A stretch of 64,000 nt of DNA from Calditrichia bacterium (GTDB taxonomy: Bacteria; Calditrichota; Calditrichia; RBG-13-44-9; J075): NCBI GenBank assembly GCA_028284905.1, contig JANQQU010000030.1:124001-188000 (forward strand). Reading direction: 5' to 3'. The notes below the pieces were generated by a model. That model was not told where the DNA came from. It made no database searches and saw nothing but the letters and a program-made list of their open reading frames with translations. Made by a program: the position numbers and the translations under genes. This document shows, one piece after another, positions 62,301 through 64,000 of the stretch. The first letter of the stretch is position 1, and every line of letters begins with the position of its first letter.

Positions 62301-62752
62301 CCTAAAGTTTTCGTAAACCAGAAATCGTAAAAATCTTTATGGGTAGAGTCGACCAGGTGTTTTAGAGAAGTAAACTTGAGATTACCAATGCTATCTGGAG
62401 AATAATAACCAAAGTCTGACTGAAAGCCGCCGTAAATCAGGCCGTCTTCACCAATGACCAATGAGCGCATCAGTGGGGCATTCTCTTTCTCGTGGAGCCG
62501 CCAATTTACCCCGTCATAAGTGAGCAATCCGTCATTGTTTGCAAAATAAACGATGCCGTTACTATCCTGATCGATACACCAGTTTTGAAAATTTCCTCCG
62601 TATTCCTTCGGGGTAAAATTACGAATGAATGGTTCACCGGATTCCTGCCAGGCACTGAGGGGAATGTCATTATCCTGTGCACGAAGCTGCCCGGAATGCA
62701 CTCCTGAGAGGAAGGCTAACACTAGAAAAATGTATAGAAATAAGCGCGGCAT
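59396..62752 (-). CDS. Propeller-sensor histidine kinase
   Basis: An 1118-residue protein. The signal peptide is LFLYIFLVLAFLSGVHSG. About 680 periplasmic residues form two-component-regulator propeller blades, then a Y_Y_Y domain (NLYQTCLEGFDRKWSAWSTQ) and a membrane helix (AFLGYTLFTLSAIVAIVYF). A coiled coil leads to LGQLTAGIAHEIKNPLNFIN with H872, and the ATPase domain has an N box (ISNILNNSFEAL), RDNGGGI, FIPFFTTKP and GLGLSIS. Unlike the two HTCS proteins it has no receiver or AraC domain, so it must signal to a separate regulator not encoded nearby. Its sensor is close to that of HTCS 1. Confidence 0.93.
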   Translation of the reverse strand: MPRLFLYIFLVLAFLSGVHSGQLRAQDNDIPLSAWQESGEPFIRNFTPKEYGGNFQNWCIDQDSNGIVYFANNDGLLTYDGVNWRLHEKENAPLMRSLVIGEDGLIYGGFQSDFGYYSPDSIGNLKFTSLKHLVDSTHKDFYDFWFTKTLGDTVFFMAEQVIFRWANQKLDAIKPNTYVTHMFKIKNRLFFRHGGYGLSYLDGDSLKMVPNGNLASSHRSPFLLHPYDEKSLLIGTYGLGLYKFDYETLEKLTTTSTSYLRKNRIYTFAPLASNLLAIGTQFGGLVIINSDGELLKIIDKSYGLQDNSVWYVHRDNQGGLWLGLNNGISRVEFPGPLTRFSTISNLNGIVNDIKRHNGKIYAATSEGIFSLDHEEYEVSKSSTNKLLTSPPAPTGQKTAFRRVEPITLYSFSLFHDGKNLLAGTSNGVFRISEDAPKQILEGISGGWQSVFEMCRSAIDTSRLYMATRKGIGILKMEDNEWRSAGWVKDFNQKSYLLIEDADGSLWVNTAEKGIFRISDIASEPIEEWKFPATISHYDTAHGLPDEEDINPIRVDDTIYFLSNHIAWRFQPSDTSFIADSTFHSGEMVGKEWGYYGKVDNKQRIWVSTKFNPGVENIAVGIPQADGTYEWESRQFSRIRDASEILKIYPESSGSAEDIIWVGSDNIYRYDPRFSHKFDGANSARIRRVTVNNDSIVFNGYGPMPAQRLAYSANTIQFDYALPAYDASTENLYQTCLEGFDRKWSAWSTQTQRNYTNLPEGQYRFRVKARNIYDQLSEEAVYTFSILPPWYRTWWAFLGYTLFTLSAIVAIVYFTNRWRIHQLKQRNLQLEETVAARTKKLRRQAEEILRRQKQLIAQEKLASLGQLTAGIAHEIKNPLNFINNFAELSLEMVEELKEDLERLLPQLPEEEKENFDDIIRDLAQNAAKIKHHGTRADSIVSGMLQHSRGKSGSFQPTDINALLEEYTNLSFHSMRARDANFNVDIKQNLDANIDKISAVPQDLSRAISNILNNSFEALKTRDDKAEKTFVGEIAVSTIQQNGSVEIRIRDNGGGIPADIREQIFIPFFTTKPTGQGHPGLGLSISHDIIVKIHHGTLEIDSDATDWSEAVITIPLKIPE

Positions 62753-63063
62753 CCGATCCCTTTATTTTTAAAAAGATACGCCTTTTAAGCGTTTTTTCAA
62801 AAAATAATATATTGGGAAACGGAAATGCTTTGGGGGAGTTCCGTCTGGAAACAGGAGGGATGATAGGTAAGCAAAAGAATATAAAATAATGTAAAAATGT
62901 AGTGCCCTTTGTCCTGTCATTGCCCCCAAGGGATCCCTACCGGGCGATGACAGCTTACAACAGAACTTGTTTAACGCTACTGAATATAGATTTTGCAACC
63001 AGATTCAACATCATAATGGCGAATCTGGTTACAAATGAAGTAATTGCAGCATTCGTTCCTGGT
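62753..63063. other. Spacer with a truncated palindromic element
   Basis: The 310 bp between the kinase and the last gene hold MITE copy E (62915-62952) and otherwise no gene. The kinase promoter should lie here; no clear elements were seen. Confidence 0.5.
62915..62952. repeat. MITE-like palindromic element, copy E (short)
   Basis: A 38-bp version with intact ends TGTCATTGCC and GGCGATGACA but almost no interior (CCCAAGGGATCCCTACC). Confidence 0.7.
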
Positions 63064-64000
63064 TTAACGCATCAACATCATCTTCCGGGTTTTAGTATAT
63101 TGATCGCCTAATTGCAGTCGATAAAAATATACACCACTGGCAACCGGTAGGCCAAATTGATTGGTTCCATTCCACACCGTCTGTTGACGCCCGCTGGAAA
63201 CCCGGCCGTTGAATAGTGTTTTGATTGCGCGTCCGGAAATATCATAGACGACCAATTTTCCGGTGATATTTTGCATTTCCTGTGGAATGTCGAAAACGAT
63301 CGTGGTCGATGGGTTAAAGGGATTGGGATAGTTTTGTTCGAGCGAAAGCGTTTCCGGGATATACTGCGGGGTAGGATCGGAAATACCTACGGCAGTACCG
63401 CTATATTTGATAATGTTACCATCCTGCCCAACCAGCCAGCCGTTATTGGTATCCCAAAAATACATGCTTTCGAAGGCCTCAACGGTACCGACGAAGTTTT
63501 GGTTCCATATACCGCCGCCTTGTGAGGCCTTCAATACAATACCGTCCGATCCTGTCGCCCAGCCATTTTCAGTATCGAGGAACTGGATTTTAAAGAGTGT
63601 TTCAGTCGTGCCGGTATTTTGTGCAGTCCAGTTGGCACCACCGTCCGTTGTATGTAGAACGGTGCCATTTGCGCCACAGACCCACCCGGTATTGGCATCG
63701 AGAAACCAGGCCCCGTAAAGCGGGCGGGTTGTGTTGCTGGTTTGTGTCGTCCAACTGTTGCCGCCGTCCGCTGTTTTCATGATTGTGCCACTGGCGCCAA
63801 CCATCCAGCCGGTGTTGTTATCCGGAAAGAAGACATCGTTGAAATAAGTATAAGTACCGGTGCTCAGATCTGTCCAGTTTTCGCCGCCATCGACAGTACG
63901 AACAATAGTGCCGGCTGCGCCGATCACCCAGCCATTATTGGGATCGCTAAAATGAGCGGCAACATAAAATGGCGTGCCGCCGGTTACTGTCTGTGAGGTC
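63064..64000 (-). CDS. Secreted YCF48/BNR-repeat protein with T9SS sorting domain, N-terminus beyond the window
   Basis: The frame stays open to the right edge, so the N-terminus and signal peptide lie outside. Visible are at least five repeats of about 43 residues with NN-x-GW-x-VG-x-x-G-x-I-x-(K/R)T-x-DGG-x-x-W, as in YCF48-like/BNR propellers (SDPNNGWVIGAAGTIVRTVD, FPDNNTGWMVGASGTIMKTA). A type A sorting domain follows (NYPNPFNPSTTIVFDIP, LVVYDISGRAIKTL, GVYFYRL, RKMMLMR). The propeller is the fold used by YCF48/HCF136 proteins and by sialidase-like surface proteins; no catalytic residues were recognised. Ligand unknown. Confidence 0.88.
   Translation of the reverse strand, partial: TSQTVTGGTPFYVAAHFSDPNNGWVIGAAGTIVRTVDGGENWTDLSTGTYTYFNDVFFPDNNTGWMVGASGTIMKTADGGNSWTTQTSNTTRPLYGAWFLDANTGWVCGANGTVLHTTDGGANWTAQNTGTTETLFKIQFLDTENGWATGSDGIVLKASQGGGIWNQNFVGTVEAFESMYFWDTNNGWLVGQDGNIIKYSGTAVGISDPTPQYIPETLSLEQNYPNPFNPSTTIVFDIPQEMQNITGKLVVYDISGRAIKTLFNGRVSSGRQQTVWNGTNQFGLPVASGVYFYRLQLGDQYTKTRKMMLMR

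Overview
The window looks like a chromosomal segment of a Gram-negative bacterium of the FCB group (Bacteroidota/Ignavibacteria/Calditrichota/KSB1-like). Five proteins end in a type IX secretion (T9SS) type A sorting domain with the usual NYPNPFNP signature. Two genes encode hybrid two-component systems (HTCS: sensor propeller, kinase, receiver and AraC output in one chain), the Crp-like regulator is short, and most genes carry AAGGAG-type ribosome sites. I cannot name a genus. No rRNA, CRISPR array, transposase or phage structural operon is visible. One tRNA-Glu is present.

Regions. 1-8.2 kb: a minus-strand surface-polysaccharide cluster with four glycosyltransferases, a TagF-like transferase and a polysaccharide-deacetylase-like protein, interrupted by an epoxide-hydrolase-type enzyme. 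8.2-12.5 kb: a mosaic of nested inverted repeats, a two-repeat protein of unknown function, a VCBS-repeat secreted protein and a membrane-anchored SGNH hydrolase. 12.5-22.1 kb: a tightly coupled eight-gene minus-strand operon encoding a lipid kinase, a UbiA-type membrane enzyme, a rifampin-phosphotransferase-shaped dikinase, a GNAT-like protein, phosphatidylserine decarboxylase, a BtaA-type 3-amino-3-carboxypropyl transferase and a LolD/FtsX-type ABC exporter. It reads as a polar-lipid synthesis and export pathway. 22.5-29.3 kb: a frameshifted lipoprotein remnant, a beta-helix T9SS protein, a 989-residue MORN protein and a small HEAT-like protein. 30-34 kb: a PAS histidine kinase, an NtrC-type regulator and a di-haem cytochrome c.

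34-38.2 kb: a propeller T9SS protein, a DUF5519-like lipoprotein behind a metallo-beta-lactamase-fold protein, and a Crp-like regulator. 38.5-45.6 kb: HTCS 1, a small stand-alone sorting-domain-like protein and a secreted T9SS protein. 45.7-47.1 kb: an Rrf2 regulator and a short-chain dehydrogenase that share a palindromic operator. 47.4-59 kb: HTCS 2, a paralogous stand-alone sorting-domain protein, a detached AraC output domain, and two tail-fibre-like surface proteins, one ending in an S74 intramolecular chaperone. 59-64 kb: tRNA-Glu, a propeller histidine kinase, and a truncated YCF48/BNR-repeat T9SS protein.

Three things stand out. First, the lipid operon combines btaA and psd with no visible btaB, so it may make a homoserine-derived or aminopropyl-ether lipid. 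Second, both HTCS genes are followed by four-unit direct repeats with the same 21-20-21 bp phasing, placed before paralogous small genes; this is the spacing expected for AraC-type half-sites. Third, a modular family of short palindromic (MITE-like) elements is scattered between genes, and other palindromic low-complexity repeats have entered coding sequence in frame.
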